DNA of 64,000 bases from Rubellimicrobium arenae (GTDB lineage Bacteria; Pseudomonadota; Alphaproteobacteria; Rhodobacterales; Rhodobacteraceae): NCBI RefSeq assembly GCF_017916275.1, contig NZ_JAFMST010000007.1, positions 248,001 through 312,000 of the forward strand, given 5' to 3'. A program made the translations under genes and the position numbers. Below, one piece after another: positions 63,913 to 64,000 of this stretch; within the stretch, counting starts at the first letter, position 1, and each line of letters begins with the position of its first letter. The notes beneath the pieces were generated by a model. The model was not told the origin of the DNA, did no database searches, and saw nothing but the letters and a program-made list of their open reading frames with translations.

Positions 63913-64000
63913 TCAGTGCCGTCCGCCGGAGGCGGCGAGCTGGTCGGCGTAGCGCCATTCGAGCAGGGTCTTGAGCGTCAGCGTGACGAGCGCGAGCAGC
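63913..64000 (-). CDS. cysW: Sulfate ABC transporter permease CysW, C-terminal end (partial)
   Basis: The last 28 residues of a minus-strand reading frame (ending [19 protein letters not shown]) resemble the C-terminus of CysW permeases; the frame continues beyond the window edge. It precedes cysA by 13 bases. Identification rests on the short tail and context. Confidence 0.65.
   Translation of the reverse strand, partial: LLALVTLTLKTLLEWRYADQLAASGGRH

Overview
The window is a 64 kb stretch of very GC-rich (about 70%), gene-dense bacterial chromosome. Gene content points to an alphaproteobacterium of the Rhodobacteraceae/Paracoccaceae (Rubellimicrobium-like GC is an inference): DUF1523, DUF1285, DUF2798, DUF4159, an ALDH16-type double aldehyde dehydrogenase, glcDEF, a RutR-linked pyrimidine/hydantoin cluster and many four-base or one-base gene overlaps. 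I see no rRNA, tRNA, CRISPR array, transposase, integrase or phage gene, so this looks like ordinary chromosome rather than a mobile region.

Layout. 0-5.5 kb: end of an FAD oxidoreductase, a uronate-dehydrogenase-like protein, an AraC regulator, deoC and ALDH16 (deoxyribose/aldehyde catabolism). 5.5-12.4 kb, minus strand: a tightly packed seven-gene operon of unknown function, made of a coiled-coil TelA-like protein, a 370-aa protein, an AAA+ ATPase, three small membrane proteins and a 471-aa protein; this is the best candidate for an undescribed system. 12.4-18.7 kb: cupin, L,D-transpeptidase, creatinase (active-site His232/Glu262/Glu358 conserved), a degenerate SDR, an alpha/beta hydrolase and gabD. 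18.9-25.7 kb: CNNM/CorC-type membrane protein, an ECF sigma factor overlapping a membrane-anchored VWA protein, DUF2798, hydroxypyruvate isomerase, EamA transporter, DUF1285.

25.7-32.6 kb: MoxR-DUF58-DUF4159-membrane protein operon. 32.6-37.3 kb: DUF599 and glycolate oxidase glcDEF. 37.3-40.3 kb: a stress/envelope group (secreted trypsin-like protease, Hsp20 with a ROSE RNA thermometer, GlsB-type membrane protein, YidB). 40.5-47.6 kb: map, polA, zinc-finger protein, YciI, HIT, sugar transferase, galE. 47.7-58.5 kb: a hydantoin/pyrimidine catabolic block (HyuA-like protein, NMT1-type ABC transporter, dihydropyrimidinase, N-carbamoyl amidohydrolase) ending in a clear RutR orthologue with a near-perfect RutR operator between rutR and the amidohydrolase. 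58.5-64 kb: Kup potassium transporter, MltB, amidase, CysA and the end of CysW.

Links between genes: RutR with its operator probably controls the pyrimidine ring-opening enzymes and perhaps the transporter; GlcDEF oxidises glycolate to glyoxylate, while the hydroxypyruvate isomerase belongs to neighbouring C2/C3 metabolism; the ECF sigma/VWA pair and the AAA+ operon are probably envelope-stress or membrane-maintenance functions (inference).
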